A stretch of DNA of 32,613 nt from CAZDRI01 sp964508055 (GCA_964508055.1 CAZDRI010000020.1:1-32613); one strand, 5' to 3'; positions 9,009 through 17,377 are shown, counted from the first letter of the stretch. Numbers and translations: made by a program. Notes: generated by a model from the letters alone, not told the origin.

Positions 9009-9700
9009 TAGTTAGTTTTTTAAATTTAACAGAAAGAAAAAGAAAAAAATTACTTAATAAAATTAAACCCACAACTTTAAATAAAAGCTATATTAATTAC
9101 TTAAAAACTCCATTAGCGGATTTAAAAAATAATATTGAAAACATTGAGTTTTTAGCTCTTGATTTTGAAACTACTGGCTTAGACCCTAACAATGATTCAA
9201 TTCTAAGTGTTGGCTATACAATAATTTCTAATAATAAAATTAAATTAAAAGAAAATGGTCATCATATCATTCGGCTTGATACTCAACTTAATGAAGGTAA
9301 TGTAGTTGTGCACCAAATAACTGATAATAGAATGCAACAAGGTGAATATTTATTAAATGTTACAAACACTCTTTTAGATAAATTATGTGGAAGGGTATTG
9401 TTAGTTCATTTTGAAAATATTGAAAAAAGTTTTTTAAATGCTGTATGCAAAAGGCTTTTTGGAGGAATACTGCCTGTCCATATAGTTGATACTATGAAAA
9501 TAGAGCATAAAAAACTTAGTAGAACTAAGCCTTTGATAAAAGGCGAGGATTTAAGACTTTTTAATATTAGAAGTGGCTATAAACTTCCTAGATATAAAGC
9601 TCATAGTGCTTTAGAAGATGCAATATCAACTGCTGAATTATTCTTATTACAAATGGAGAAAAACGGAGCTAAAAATATAACTTTAAAAGATATTATTTGA
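9005..9700 (+). CDS. DEDD-family 3'-5' exonuclease (DnaQ/epsilon-like)
   Basis: A 231-residue protein overlapping the DUF294 gene by 4 bases (ATGA), hence co-translated. The exonuclease core starts near residue 46: motif I ALDFETTGLDP (Asp53, Glu55), motif II LLVHFENIEKSFL (His135, Glu140), motif III HSALEDAISTA (His200, Asp205). This is the DEDDh arrangement of PolC/epsilon-like nucleases. The variant motif II with I-E in place of F-D is common in stand-alone family members. Such an exonuclease accompanies the DUF294 protein in many gamma- and betaproteobacterial symporter operons. Its substrate there is not known, and a link to nucleotide signalling is speculation. It ends convergently with phaR, overlapping by 8 bases. 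Confidence 0.88.
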   Translation: MIVSFLNLTERKRKKLLNKIKPTTLNKSYINYLKTPLADLKNNIENIEFLALDFETTGLDPNNDSILSVGYTIISNNKIKLKENGHHIIRLDTQLNEGNVVVHQITDNRMQQGEYLLNVTNTLLDKLCGRVLLVHFENIEKSFLNAVCKRLFGGILPVHIVDTMKIEHKKLSRTKPLIKGEDLRLFNIRSGYKLPRYKAHSALEDAISTAELFLLQMEKNGAKNITLKDII

Positions 9701-10121
9701 TGTTGCCTCCAGTAAAAAAGTTTTGCCAATCTTTAATAAATTTATTTGATGTTTCTTGTAAACTACTAAAATCAAATTGATTCTCAACTATTTTTTGTTG
9801 GTTGACAAACAAAGATATACTTTGTTCTAAATAGTTATTAAAAATTTTAGAAAAAGGGCTTTCATATATTCTTATTAATTGCATTAATGTTTGATTAGTC
9901 ATAACTTGCTGACCTCCTCCAGATTGTAGTTCGCTTAATATTTGCAATAAAATGGAAGCAGTTACATCTGTTTTAGTTTTAGAATCTAGCACTTGTATTG
10001 TCTCAAAAGCAATTATGCGTTTTTTAATGTCTTTTAAATTTACATAACAGCTATCTTTAGTGTCATATAATCTACGATTTGGATATTTTTTATAAACTCT
10101 CATATTAATTTGATTTTTCAT
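9693..10121 (-). CDS. phaR: PHA synthesis repressor PhaR
   Basis: A 142-residue protein with the diagnostic N-terminal DNA-binding motif RVYKKYPNRRLYDT (residues 8-21) and a following PHB-accumulation domain (ILLQILSELQSGGG and the region around FSKIFNNYLEQSISLF). PhaR proteins bind both PHB granules and DNA and repress phasin, and often their own gene, until polymer is made. It overlaps the end of phaC by 17 bases if the ATG at 10121 is used. A second ATG at 10103, directly before RVYKKYPN, is also possible. It is the last gene of the PHB cluster. Likely targets are the TGCATTGCA motifs at the phasin promoter. Confidence 0.92.
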   Translation of the reverse strand: MKNQINMRVYKKYPNRRLYDTKDSCYVNLKDIKKRIIAFETIQVLDSKTKTDVTASILLQILSELQSGGGQQVMTNQTLMQLIRIYESPFSKIFNNYLEQSISLFVNQQKIVENQFDFSSLQETSNKFIKDWQNFFTGGNIK

Positions 10122-11175
10122 TTAACCATTCAATAATTTGCTCAGGCACAGCTTTAGCTTGACTTGATACATACATACCAATATGACCGGTATCTACAAC
10201 TAATTCCTCATAATCCTTGCTTGCTATTAATTTTGCTAATACTTTGGAGCTTTCTGGCGGTACTAAGTGATCTTTTAAGCCATAAATATTTAATACTGGT
10301 TGTGTTATTTTTAATAAATCAATTTTGCTGCCATTAATATAGGTATTTTTTTTAACAAAAGAATTTTTTTGATAGAATGTTTCTATAAATTGTTTATATG
10401 CACAACCTGCTTGGTCTGGACTATCATTTATCCATTCTTCCATACGAATAAAAAAATCAGCTTTTTCTTCGTTTGATAATATATTTACAGCATCAATCCA
10501 TTTTTTAATATTTGAAGTTACAGGATTTAGCATATTAAAATTAATATTTAGCAATTCGCCAGATACATTGCCAAAAGTATCAACAAAATTTTTAATATCT
10601 ACTTTTTGTATCATATGGCTTAATCTGTCGTTTTTACTATGAAAATCAACTGGAGTTACCATAGTGATTAAATTTTGTATTTTTTCTGGATGTAATGCTG
10701 TATAGCATAAAGCCATAACACCCCCTTGACATATACCTAAAAGATTTACCTTATCAACATTATCTAATTTACAAATTGTATTTACTGAAAAGTCAATATA
10801 ATCATTAATATAATCATCTAAATCTAAGTATCTATCTGCGGGGTCTGGATAGCCCCAATCCATTACATAAACTTCAATACCTGCTTCGGCTAATTTTTCA
10901 ACTAAAGATTTGTCTTTTTGTAAATCAGCAATAGTAAAACGATTGACTAGGGCATAGGAAATTAATAAAGGGGTTTTAATTTTTCTGTTAGAATCATTTT
11001 TAAATCTAAGCAGTTTTAATTTATCCCTACTAGCTACTTCTTCTGTTTCCATATGACCTACTTTAACATCATCTTTATTTTGCAATGTGCTCACAGCACT
11101 ATACCAAGTTTGCCACCAGTTATTTACTTCTTTATGCACATCAAATGATTCTTGAATAAATTTATTTGTAAACAT
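10105..11175 (-). CDS. phaC: Class III PHA synthase catalytic subunit PhaC
   Basis: PhaC polymerises 3-hydroxybutyryl-CoA into PHB on the granule surface. The protein has 356 residues, the length of class III enzymes. The alpha/beta-hydrolase triad falls at the same numbers as in Allochromatium vinosum PhaC: Cys149 in the lipase-like box GICQGG, Asp302 in GLKDHLVPP, His331 in DTGHIGMYV. The N-terminal part (YALVNRFTIADLQ, YVMDWGYPDPADRY) is typical of the family. It lies 9 bases after phaE, its obligate partner, and is followed by phaR. The class III pairing is characteristic of purple sulfur bacteria and relatives. Confidence 0.97.
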   Translation of the reverse strand: MFTNKFIQESFDVHKEVNNWWQTWYSAVSTLQNKDDVKVGHMETEEVASRDKLKLLRFKNDSNRKIKTPLLISYALVNRFTIADLQKDKSLVEKLAEAGIEVYVMDWGYPDPADRYLDLDDYINDYIDFSVNTICKLDNVDKVNLLGICQGGVMALCYTALHPEKIQNLITMVTPVDFHSKNDRLSHMIQKVDIKNFVDTFGNVSGELLNINFNMLNPVTSNIKKWIDAVNILSNEEKADFFIRMEEWINDSPDQAGCAYKQFIETFYQKNSFVKKNTYINGSKIDLLKITQPVLNIYGLKDHLVPPESSKVLAKLIASKDYEELVVDTGHIGMYVSSQAKAVPEQIIEWLNEKSN

Positions 11176-11184
11176 AACTGCCCT

Positions 11185-12195
11185 TTATTTATTAATATTT
11201 TTTTTAGTAGTAACTCTAACTCTCTTAACAGCTGGTTTTTTAGTTGTTTTTTTAGCTGCTGTAGTAGTTACTTTAGTTCTAGTAGCTGTTGTAGTAGCTC
11301 TTTTAGGGGGGGTGTTTCTTACTGTTTGTTTTTTTTCTAAAGCAGTTATTTTATTATCTAATTTAGAAATATAATCTTTAAGAGCTCTTATTTCTTTGCT
11401 AGCTAAATGAAGTTTTTTGTGAGTAGTGTCCATTTCTCGTTTAGAAGGTAGCCCAAATAACTCTACATATTTATCAATATAACTTTGATGGATTTTATGT
11501 AGAATTGTTGCCTCTTTAACCCAATCAGCATAAGCTTTTTGGTATTTGTTAGTCATTGTTCTTTTTGCATAGAGTTTTTCAAATTCTTTTACCCATTGAG
11601 TAAATAAATCATTAATATTTGATACTTTAACTTCTTCAGATAAAACTTTATTACTAAAGTTATCATTTAACTCATTCTCAAAGTTTTTAAAAACGCTTTT
11701 TAGTTGTAAACTGCTTTTCAAAAGAGCTAAACTTTGTTTTTGATATTTGCGCCAATCATTTAGTAATGGATTATCAAGTTTAAGGTTTGTCTTTTTTAAG
11801 AATTTTTTAGCTGTTTTTATCTGTGTTTTTATAAAATAATTTTCTGGAATAAATTTATTTACTACTAAATTTGTTTGCTCTAACCATTTATTAGATAACT
11901 CAGTCAACATTTTTTTAACATCATCTATATTGTTTTTCTCAACTGCTTTATGCATTTTGTCAAAAATGTCTAACCAACTATAATTATCAACATTAAATAA
12001 GTTATTAAATGTTGAAAAATCAGGCATTTTGCTTTGATTTAGGTTTTTAAATGGATTATTAATTAACTGCTGCCAGTTATTAAACATAGATTCAGGATTA
12101 AAAAAATCATTGGCTTGATTTGAAGACCAAAAATTATTTGGCATTTGCTGATTTGCAAAAAAATTATTAAATGGGTTTTGATTAAAGTTAAACAT
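11185..12195 (-). CDS. phaE: Class III PHA synthase subunit PhaE with basic C-terminal tail
   Basis: A 336-residue protein directly upstream of phaC. Identity rests on position, length and the PhaE-like helical core: an Asn/Phe-rich N-terminus, then W-LDIFDKMHKAV..., LPSKREMDT near residue 250 and ASKEIRALKDYISKLDNKI near 270. PhaE activates PhaC and forms the PhaEC complex. Unusual is the last ~45 residues, a low-complexity Lys/Arg/Thr/Ala/Pro tail (PPKRATTT, KKTTKKPAVKRV) resembling histone-H1 or AlgP-like tails. Such a tail could contact DNA or nucleoid, as some phasin-like proteins do. The nucleotide sequence there is repetitive but the frame stays open. Family assignment is good; the tail's role is inference. 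Confidence 0.88.
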   Translation of the reverse strand: MFNFNQNPFNNFFANQQMPNNFWSSNQANDFFNPESMFNNWQQLINNPFKNLNQSKMPDFSTFNNLFNVDNYSWLDIFDKMHKAVEKNNIDDVKKMLTELSNKWLEQTNLVVNKFIPENYFIKTQIKTAKKFLKKTNLKLDNPLLNDWRKYQKQSLALLKSSLQLKSVFKNFENELNDNFSNKVLSEEVKVSNINDLFTQWVKEFEKLYAKRTMTNKYQKAYADWVKEATILHKIHQSYIDKYVELFGLPSKREMDTTHKKLHLASKEIRALKDYISKLDNKITALEKKQTVRNTPPKRATTTATRTKVTTTAAKKTTKKPAVKRVRVTTKKNINK

Positions 12196-12214
12196 ATTTT
12201 CCTCTTATTAAGTT

Positions 12215-12949
12215 TTAGAAACTAGTAAATTGTGCGCCATTAATCGGCACATTAGCACCACTTATAAATGCTGCTTCATCTGATGCTAAAAAAGAAGTAA
12301 TAGCAGCTATTTCTGTTGTTTTAGCCAAGCGCTGCATTGGGATTTGAGCTATTATTTTATTTAAAATATCCTCTCTTATCTGAGTTACCATAGGCGTTGC
12401 AGTATAGCCAGGTGATATAGTATTTACAGTAATACCAGCCCTTGCAGTTTCTTGTGCTAAAGACATAGTAAAGCCATGTAGCCCTGCTTTTGCAGCTGCA
12501 TAATTAGTTTGACCAAATTGACCTTTTTGACCATTTATTGAAGATATATTTATAATTCTGCCCCAGCCTTTTTTTAGTAAATCATTAATGAATTGATGAG
12601 TTACATTAAAAACACTATCAAGGTTAGTCCTTATAACTTCATTCCATTGCTCTAATGTCATTCTTTTAAATGGTGCATCTCTAGTAATGCCGGCATTATT
12701 TACAATAATATCAGGTGAGCCAAATTTTTCTCTAACTTCAGCAGCCATTTTTTTACATGAGTTATAATCTGCTACATCTACATTTACCATATTAAAATTA
12801 AAACCTTGTTCTTGTTGTTCTTTCAACCAATTTTTACCTTTTCCAGGAATTGCAGTAGCTATTACTTTATAACCTTTTTTAGAAAAATCTTGACATATTG
12901 CACTACCAATACCACCAGAACCACCAGTAACTAAAGCTATTTTATTCAT
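12215..12949 (-). CDS. phaB: Acetoacetyl-CoA reductase PhaB
   Basis: A 244-residue short-chain dehydrogenase reducing acetoacetyl-CoA to (R)-3-hydroxybutyryl-CoA with NADPH. Visible motifs: TGGSGGIG (residues 8-15), NNAG (84-87), and catalytic Ser137 (NISSING), Tyr150 and Lys154 (YAAAKAG). The C-terminal SGANVPINGAQF is typical. The start at ATG 12949 is set by AGGAG six bases upstream; the TTG just before it is not needed. It sits between phaA (13 bases upstream) and phaE (19 bases downstream) in the PHB operon. Confidence 0.96.
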   Translation of the reverse strand: MNKIALVTGGSGGIGSAICQDFSKKGYKVIATAIPGKGKNWLKEQQEQGFNFNMVNVDVADYNSCKKMAAEVREKFGSPDIIVNNAGITRDAPFKRMTLEQWNEVIRTNLDSVFNVTHQFINDLLKKGWGRIINISSINGQKGQFGQTNYAAAKAGLHGFTMSLAQETARAGITVNTISPGYTATPMVTQIREDILNKIIAQIPMQRLAKTTEIAAITSFLASDEAAFISGANVPINGAQFTSF

Positions 12950-12962
12950 CAAATACTCCTTA

Positions 12963-14147
12963 TTAAACTAATTCAAAAGCAGTAGCAATACCTTGACCGC
13001 CACCAATACACATTGTTGCTAAGCCTTTTTTAGCATCTTTATCTCGCATTGCATATAATAAAGTTGTTATTATTCTACTGCCACTAGCACCAATAGGGTG
13101 ACCAATTGCAATAGACCCTCCGTTAATATTTACTTTATTAGTATCCCAGCCTAATTCTTTATTAACTGCAATTGCTTGAGCAGCAAAAGCCTCATTTGAC
13201 TCAATAATATCTAAGTCATTTATATTCCAATTGGCTTTTTTAAGACATTTTTGAGTAGCAGTAACTGGACCTATACCCATAATTTCTGGGTCTACACCAC
13301 TACTTGCATAAGATACAATTTTAGCTAAAGGTTTAAGTCCTAATGCTATGGCTTTGTCTTTTGCCATAATAAGTAAAGCAGCAGCTCCATCATTAATTCC
13401 TGATGCATTGGCAGCAGTTACACTTCCTTCTCTAGCAAATGCTGGGCGTAATTTTTGCATATTTTCAATTCTTGCACTATGACGGATAAATTCATCTTTA
13501 TTAAATTTAACTGCATCGCCTCTTCTTTGCGGTATTTCTATATCAACTATTTGGGAATCAAACTTTCCATTATTTTGAGCATTTGCTGCTTTGTTTTGTG
13601 ATTCAAGCGCAAATTCATCTTGCTCTTGTCTAGAAATATTATATTTTTTTGCTATATTTTCTGCAGTTACTCCCATATGTATTTGATTACTTAGAGCACA
13701 GGTGAGTCCATCAGTTAACATTACATCTTTTAATTCCCAATTACCTAATCTTTGACCTTGTCTTGATAAAGGCAAGACATGTGGAGATATAGACATATTT
13801 TCTTGTCCACCTGCAATAATAACATCTGCATCATCTAACATAATTGCTTGACTAGCATAATGTATTGCTTTCATTGAGCTACCACAGACCTTATTAATAG
13901 TGATGGCAGGAGTTTCAAAATTAAGACCTGCAGATATTGCTGCTTGTCTTGCAGGATTTTGACCACAACCAGCTTGTAGAACTTGACCCATAATCACTTC
14001 ATTAATCTCATTTTTATCTATATTAGACCTATTTAATAATTCTGCTATTACAACACTACCTAATTTAGATGCTGATAAATTTTTTATTGAGCCGTTAAAA
14101 TTACCAACAGCAGTTCTAACTGCCTCTACTATAACTATCTCTTTCAT
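12963..14147 (-). CDS. phaA: Acetyl-CoA acetyltransferase (beta-ketothiolase) PhaA
   Basis: Condenses two acetyl-CoA to acetoacetyl-CoA, the first PHB step. 394 residues from the ATG at 14147, which has AGAGG five bases before it; an upstream in-frame ATG at 14186 would add a non-homologous leader overlapping a hairpin. Thiolase residues are all present: nucleophile Cys88 (KVCGSSMKA), His350 (SIAIGHPIGASG) and Cys380 (TMCIGGGQG). It is the first enzyme gene of the phaA-B-E-C-R run and lies 355 bases downstream of phasin, with strong dyads in between. Confidence 0.96.
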   Translation of the reverse strand: MKEIVIVEAVRTAVGNFNGSIKNLSASKLGSVVIAELLNRSNIDKNEINEVIMGQVLQAGCGQNPARQAAISAGLNFETPAITINKVCGSSMKAIHYASQAIMLDDADVIIAGGQENMSISPHVLPLSRQGQRLGNWELKDVMLTDGLTCALSNQIHMGVTAENIAKKYNISRQEQDEFALESQNKAANAQNNGKFDSQIVDIEIPQRRGDAVKFNKDEFIRHSARIENMQKLRPAFAREGSVTAANASGINDGAAALLIMAKDKAIALGLKPLAKIVSYASSGVDPEIMGIGPVTATQKCLKKANWNINDLDIIESNEAFAAQAIAVNKELGWDTNKVNINGGSIAIGHPIGASGSRIITTLLYAMRDKDAKKGLATMCIGGGQGIATAFELV

Positions 14148-14502
14148 ATTTACCTCTTTAAATCTTAAATAATTAAGATTAAGCATAAGGCTAAAAAATA
14201 CCTTATGCTTAATCTTTGTCCAAATTGTTCATTTGGGGAAGGAAAGCTATATCAATAACTTGCAAAATTCAACCATTTTATCCTTTCCCAAACCCCAACC
14301 AAATATTGTTTAATACAATAATCTTTAATTTTAAACTTTTTATAAAAATTATAAAAAAGTTTAACAGTTAGCACAAGTGGATTTTTAAAAGTAATTTTTT
14401 GAGGGATATAAAATTATATCTCTAATAAGCGCTTGTACTAAGGTGTTAAACTACAACTATCAAAGCTAAATAATCCAGCTTGAATATATTAGCCCTTTAT
14501 AG
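14148..14502 (-). other. Hairpin-dense intergenic region between phasin and phaA
   Basis: Four consecutive dyads occupy this 355-base gap. (1) A perfect 16-bp stem AAGATTAAGCATAAGG (14175-14190) / 14201-14216 with a 10-base loop. (2) TTTGGGGAAGGAAAG (near 14233) against CTTTCCCAAACCCCAA (near 14284). (3) TTAAACTTTTTATAA (14331-14345) against 14349-14364, one base bulged. (4) A long imperfect stem, 14359-14379 against 14429-14451, closing on GTTTAACA/TGTTAAAC and enclosing AGGGATATAA/TTATATCTCT. No ORF is present. It may stabilise or attenuate the phasin mRNA, hold an sRNA, or be a degenerate MITE. Confidence 0.6.
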
Positions 14503-14856
14503 TTATGCTTTTACAGCCTGAGTAGTTTTTTTTAACTGCTCTTTGGCAACAGTGCTAAATAAATTACTTACTTCTGATACATAGTCTTGGAATAATCCAA
14601 AACCTTTCTCAGCTTGTTTTTTAGCAACAGCTTGACATTGATTTTGGTAATTTTTGAAATAATTTTCAAAAGATTTAATATCATCAACCTTTTCAACTTT
14701 TGCTATATTATTTAAGGCATATTCCATGTTTTCTTTAATAACTTCATTATTGTAATCAATTACACTTTTGCTAACCTTAGAGTTAATTTCAGCTAAATCT
14801 AAAAAATTTTGCATAATTAACTTATAACTCTTTTCTACATCATTAAAATTTGTCAT
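14503..14856 (-). CDS. Phasin family protein (PHB granule-associated)
   Basis: A 117-residue, almost entirely helical amphipathic protein without signal peptide, beginning MTNFNDVEKSYKLIMQNFLDLAEINSK. It has the typical phasin heptad pattern and the later segment AVAKKQAEKGFGLFQDYVSEVSNLF. Phasins coat PHB granules and control their size and number. It has an AAGGAG ribosome-binding site eight bases before the ATG, and a near-consensus promoter, consistent with high expression. It is the first gene of the PHB cluster on the minus strand. Identification rests on composition, length and context. Confidence 0.85.
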   Translation of the reverse strand: MTNFNDVEKSYKLIMQNFLDLAEINSKVSKSVIDYNNEVIKENMEYALNNIAKVEKVDDIKSFENYFKNYQNQCQAVAKKQAEKGFGLFQDYVSEVSNLFSTVAKEQLKKTTQAVKA

Positions 14857-14884
14857 TATATTCTCCTTGATAAAAAATTAACTA

Positions 14885-14953
14885 TTGCTGCATTGCAATA
14901 TTAATGATTATATATCTATTTTTTAAAAATGCAAACATTTTTTTTGCATTGCA
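14885..14953. promoter_or_regulatory. Candidate PhaR operators: TGCATTGCA repeats bracketing the phasin promoter
   Basis: The 9-mer TGCATTGCA occurs at 14889-14897 (within TTGCTGCATTGCAA, 14885-14898) and again at 14945-14953. One copy lies just past the -10 and the other just upstream of the -35; a related ATGCAAAC overlaps the -35. PhaR proteins are known to bind TGC-rich dyads at phasin promoters. The assignment to this PhaR is inference from position and motif type. Confidence 0.4.
14907..14934 (-). promoter_or_regulatory. Phasin promoter
   Basis: On the minus strand, TTGCAT (14934-14929) is followed after 16 bp by a perfect TATAAT (14912-14907). Transcription would start near 14900, about 44 bases upstream of the phasin ATG. 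This is one of the best -35/-10 pairs in the window. Confidence 0.6.
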
Positions 14954-14958
14954 CAAAA

Positions 14959-16086
14959 TTATAAAAATATTTCTTGTAAGTCGTTTAAGAATTTATAACC
15001 TTTACTACTTGGTTTAATGCATTTAGGATTAACTTTTAATAATCCTAATTGCTCAGCTTTATCTAATTTGGAATAAATAATGTTAAGTTTTTTATAAGTT
15101 CTTTGTTCAAATAATTTAGAGTTAAAGCCATTTTTTAGCCTTAAAGCATTAAGCATAAACTCAAAAGTTATATCTTGGGATTTAATTTTTTCTCTTTTTA
15201 TTTTAGGTTTAGCACTCAAATAATTACTAATATAATCTTTTGGACTTTTAGTTTTATAGGTTCTGATAATATTATTTTTATAGCTAATTTTGCCTGCTGC
15301 CCCTGCACCTATACCTAGATAATCTCCAAACTTCCAATAATTTAAATTATGTTTGCTTTTTATTTTGCCATACGCCGATACTTCATATCTTTTATAAAGA
15401 TTATCTTGTAGTAATTTTGCACCTTTTTCACCCATTTGATAAATCGTTTCAGCATCAGGCAACTTAGGATTAAATTTATAAAATAAAGTATTAGGTTCAA
15501 TAGTTAGTTGATAAAAAGAAATATGACTAGGGTGCAAACTAATAGCTGTATTAATATCATTTAAAACATCATTTAAAGTTTGTTTATTAAGCCCATACAT
15601 TAGGTCAATATTAATATTATCAAAACCTTTGTCTTGTGCTAATTTAATTGATGAGATTGCATCAGTTACTGAGTGTATTCTATTTAAAAATTCAAGATTT
15701 GATATATTAAACGATTGGACACCGATTGAAAGGCGGTTTATTCCAAGCTTTTTATATGTGAGTAGCTTTTCATTATGAATTGTGCCAGGGTTTATTTCAA
15801 TGGTAATCTCAATATCTTTAGCAAATTTAAGATTAGTTTTTAAGTAATCAAATAAATTATGTAACTCATCAATATTTAATAAACTAGGTGTGCCACCGCC
15901 AATATATATAGATATTATTTTTCTTTTTTGAACTAAGTCTAAATCATCTCTCAAATCAGCTAATAAGGCTTTAATGTAATGTTTATTATTTTCTAATGTT
16001 AGCTCATGTGAATTAAAATCACAATAAGGACATTTTTTTACACACCATGGATAATGGATATAAAGAGAGAGAGGGGGTAATTTCAC
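14959..16086 (-). CDS. hemW: Radical SAM heme chaperone HemW
   Basis: 375 residues, normal for HemW (formerly annotated as an oxygen-independent coproporphyrinogen oxidase-like protein). The radical-SAM cluster motif is WCVKKCPYCDF with Cys15, Cys19 and Cys22; GGGTPSLL follows as the SAM-binding glycine motif, and EINPGT and RLSIGVQSF are family-specific. HemW binds heme and delivers it to respiratory proteins. True HemN has a different cysteine arrangement and a longer N-terminus, so HemW is preferred. It overlaps the end of rdgB by 4 bases, and rdgB-hemW is a conserved pair. Confidence 0.94.
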   Translation of the reverse strand: MKLPPLSLYIHYPWCVKKCPYCDFNSHELTLENNKHYIKALLADLRDDLDLVQKRKIISIYIGGGTPSLLNIDELHNLFDYLKTNLKFAKDIEITIEINPGTIHNEKLLTYKKLGINRLSIGVQSFNISNLEFLNRIHSVTDAISSIKLAQDKGFDNINIDLMYGLNKQTLNDVLNDINTAISLHPSHISFYQLTIEPNTLFYKFNPKLPDAETIYQMGEKGAKLLQDNLYKRYEVSAYGKIKSKHNLNYWKFGDYLGIGAGAAGKISYKNNIIRTYKTKSPKDYISNYLSAKPKIKREKIKSQDITFEFMLNALRLKNGFNSKLFEQRTYKKLNIIYSKLDKAEQLGLLKVNPKCIKPSSKGYKFLNDLQEIFL

Positions 16087-16679
16087 GATTTGTTAAATTC
16101 TGATTCTATAATTGCTATAAGTTTCTGTAATGCTTTCCCTCTATGACTTATCTTATTTTTTTCATTTTGTGGTAATTGAGCAGCTGTTAGTTTTAATTTT
16201 GCAATATAAAAAATTGGGTCATAACCAAAACCGTTTTCACCTTTAGGTTTTTTTAAAATCTTTCCTTCCCAAGATGCTTGAGCAATTAATGGTATTGGGT
16301 CGTTGCTATGTCTTACAAAAACTAAAGCACAATGAAATTTAGCATTTCTATTATCAATATCTTTTAAATCATATAATAATTTTTCTAAATTATCATTATC
16401 ACTTGCATTTTCTCCAGCATATCTAGCTGAATATACCCCTGGTGCTCCATTCAATGCATCTACTACCAAACCAGAATCATCTGCAATAGCTGGTAGTGAG
16501 CTTTTAAGGCTTGCATTACGAGCTTTTATTAAGGCATTTTCCACAAAGCTTAAGCCAGTCTCAGGGACACCTGCTATCCCCATATCCTCTTGGGAATAAA
16601 AAGAAAAGTGATTTCTTAATAAACTATTAAATTCATTTATTTTGCCTTTGTTATTTGTAGCTAAGATAATTTTCTTCAT
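16083..16679 (-). CDS. rdgB: XTP/dITP diphosphatase RdgB
   Basis: A 198-residue Ham1/RdgB-family pyrophosphatase that removes dITP, dXTP and ITP from the nucleotide pool. Motifs: ILATNNKGKINEF at the N-terminus, ADDSGLVVDALNGAPGVYSARYAG near residues 67-90, ENGFGYDPIFY, and SHRGKAL near the C-terminus. It is first of the rdgB-hemW pair and divergent from rpiA. Its start codon lies only a few bases from the rpiA -10 box, so the two divergent promoters must overlap. Confidence 0.96.
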   Translation of the reverse strand: MKKIILATNNKGKINEFNSLLRNHFSFYSQEDMGIAGVPETGLSFVENALIKARNASLKSSLPAIADDSGLVVDALNGAPGVYSARYAGENASDNDNLEKLLYDLKDIDNRNAKFHCALVFVRHSNDPIPLIAQASWEGKILKKPKGENGFGYDPIFYIAKLKLTAAQLPQNEKNKISHRGKALQKLIAIIESEFNKS

Positions 16680-16683
16680 TGGG

Positions 16684-16689
16684 TATAAT
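16684..16689 (+). promoter_or_regulatory. Candidate -10 box for rpiA
   Basis: A perfect TATAAT 26 bases upstream of the rpiA ATG at 16715. No convincing -35 is seen at 16-18 bp. It also argues against the in-frame ATG at 16688, which would lie inside the -10 box. Confidence 0.35.
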
Positions 16690-16714
16690 GTCCTTTTTTA
16701 TAAAAAATACTGCT

Positions 16715-17377
16715 ATGAACCAAGATGATATGAAAAAAGCTGTCGCCAAAGCAGCATTAGATTATGTTGTAAAAGATAGTATTATAGGCGTAGGCACAGG
16801 CTCTACTGCAAATTTTTTTATTGATGAACTGGCTAATATTAAAGATAGCATTAAAGGCACGGTGGCTAGCTCTAAGGCTAGTGCTGACAGATTAAAAAAT
16901 TATGGCATAAAAGTTTATGACTTAAATGATGTTGATAATATACCAGTGTATATTGATGGCGCTGATGAGGCTGATAATAATTTAAACTTAATAAAAGGCG
17001 GCGGTGGCGCTCTAACAAGAGAAAAAATCATAGCATCAGCTAGTGATAAATTTATCTGTATTGCCGATGAAACTAAATTAGTAGGAGTTTTAGGAGACTT
17101 TGCCCTGCCTATAGAAGTAATACCAATGGCTACTAATTATGTTGCAAAAGAGATAAAAAAGCTAACAAATAGCACGGCAGTTTTAAGAGAGGGCTTTAAA
17201 ACTGATAATTCTAATTTAATTTTAGATGTTCCAAATTTGAAAATTACTAATCCTAAAAAATTAGAAATAGAACTTAATAATATTGTAGGAGTTGTTACTA
17301 ATGGTTTATTTGCTAATAAAAATGCAGATGTGTTGCTGTTAGGCTCAAGTTCAAGCGTAAAAACTATAACTAAATAA
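16715..17377 (+). CDS. rpiA: Ribose-5-phosphate isomerase A
   Basis: Interconverts ribose-5-phosphate and ribulose-5-phosphate in the pentose phosphate and Calvin cycles. The ATG at 16715 gives 220 residues and a start MNQDDMKKAVAKAALDYV, which aligns directly with E. coli RpiA (219 residues). Earlier in-frame starts (TTG 16679, ATG 16688) overlap the rdgB start and a -10 box. Motifs: GVGTGSTANFFID, SSKAS, IDGADEADNNLNLIKGGGGALTREKI with the catalytic Asp, Glu and Lys region. Neighbouring cbbQO suggests a role in carbon fixation. Confidence 0.95.
   Translation: MNQDDMKKAVAKAALDYVVKDSIIGVGTGSTANFFIDELANIKDSIKGTVASSKASADRLKNYGIKVYDLNDVDNIPVYIDGADEADNNLNLIKGGGGALTREKIIASASDKFICIADETKLVGVLGDFALPIEVIPMATNYVAKEIKKLTNSTAVLREGFKTDNSNLILDVPNLKITNPKKLEIELNNIVGVVTNGLFANKNADVLLLGSSSSVKTITK

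Noticed and set aside
11152..11340. Ser/Cys-rich plus-strand frame opposite phaE tail
   Set aside because: It is the complement of the low-complexity Lys/Thr tail of PhaE and has no independent support.
14148..14186. Longer start for phaA at ATG 14186
   Set aside because: The added residues are encoded by the arm of a perfect hairpin, and the ATG at 14147 has a proper ribosome-binding site and the family start.
14959..16086. Oxygen-independent coproporphyrinogen III oxidase HemN
   Set aside because: Length of 375 residues, short N-terminus and pairing with rdgB match HemW rather than HemN.
16679..16714. Longer start for rpiA (TTG 16679 or ATG 16688)
   Set aside because: Adds residues absent from RpiA proteins and overlaps a TATAAT box and the rdgB start.
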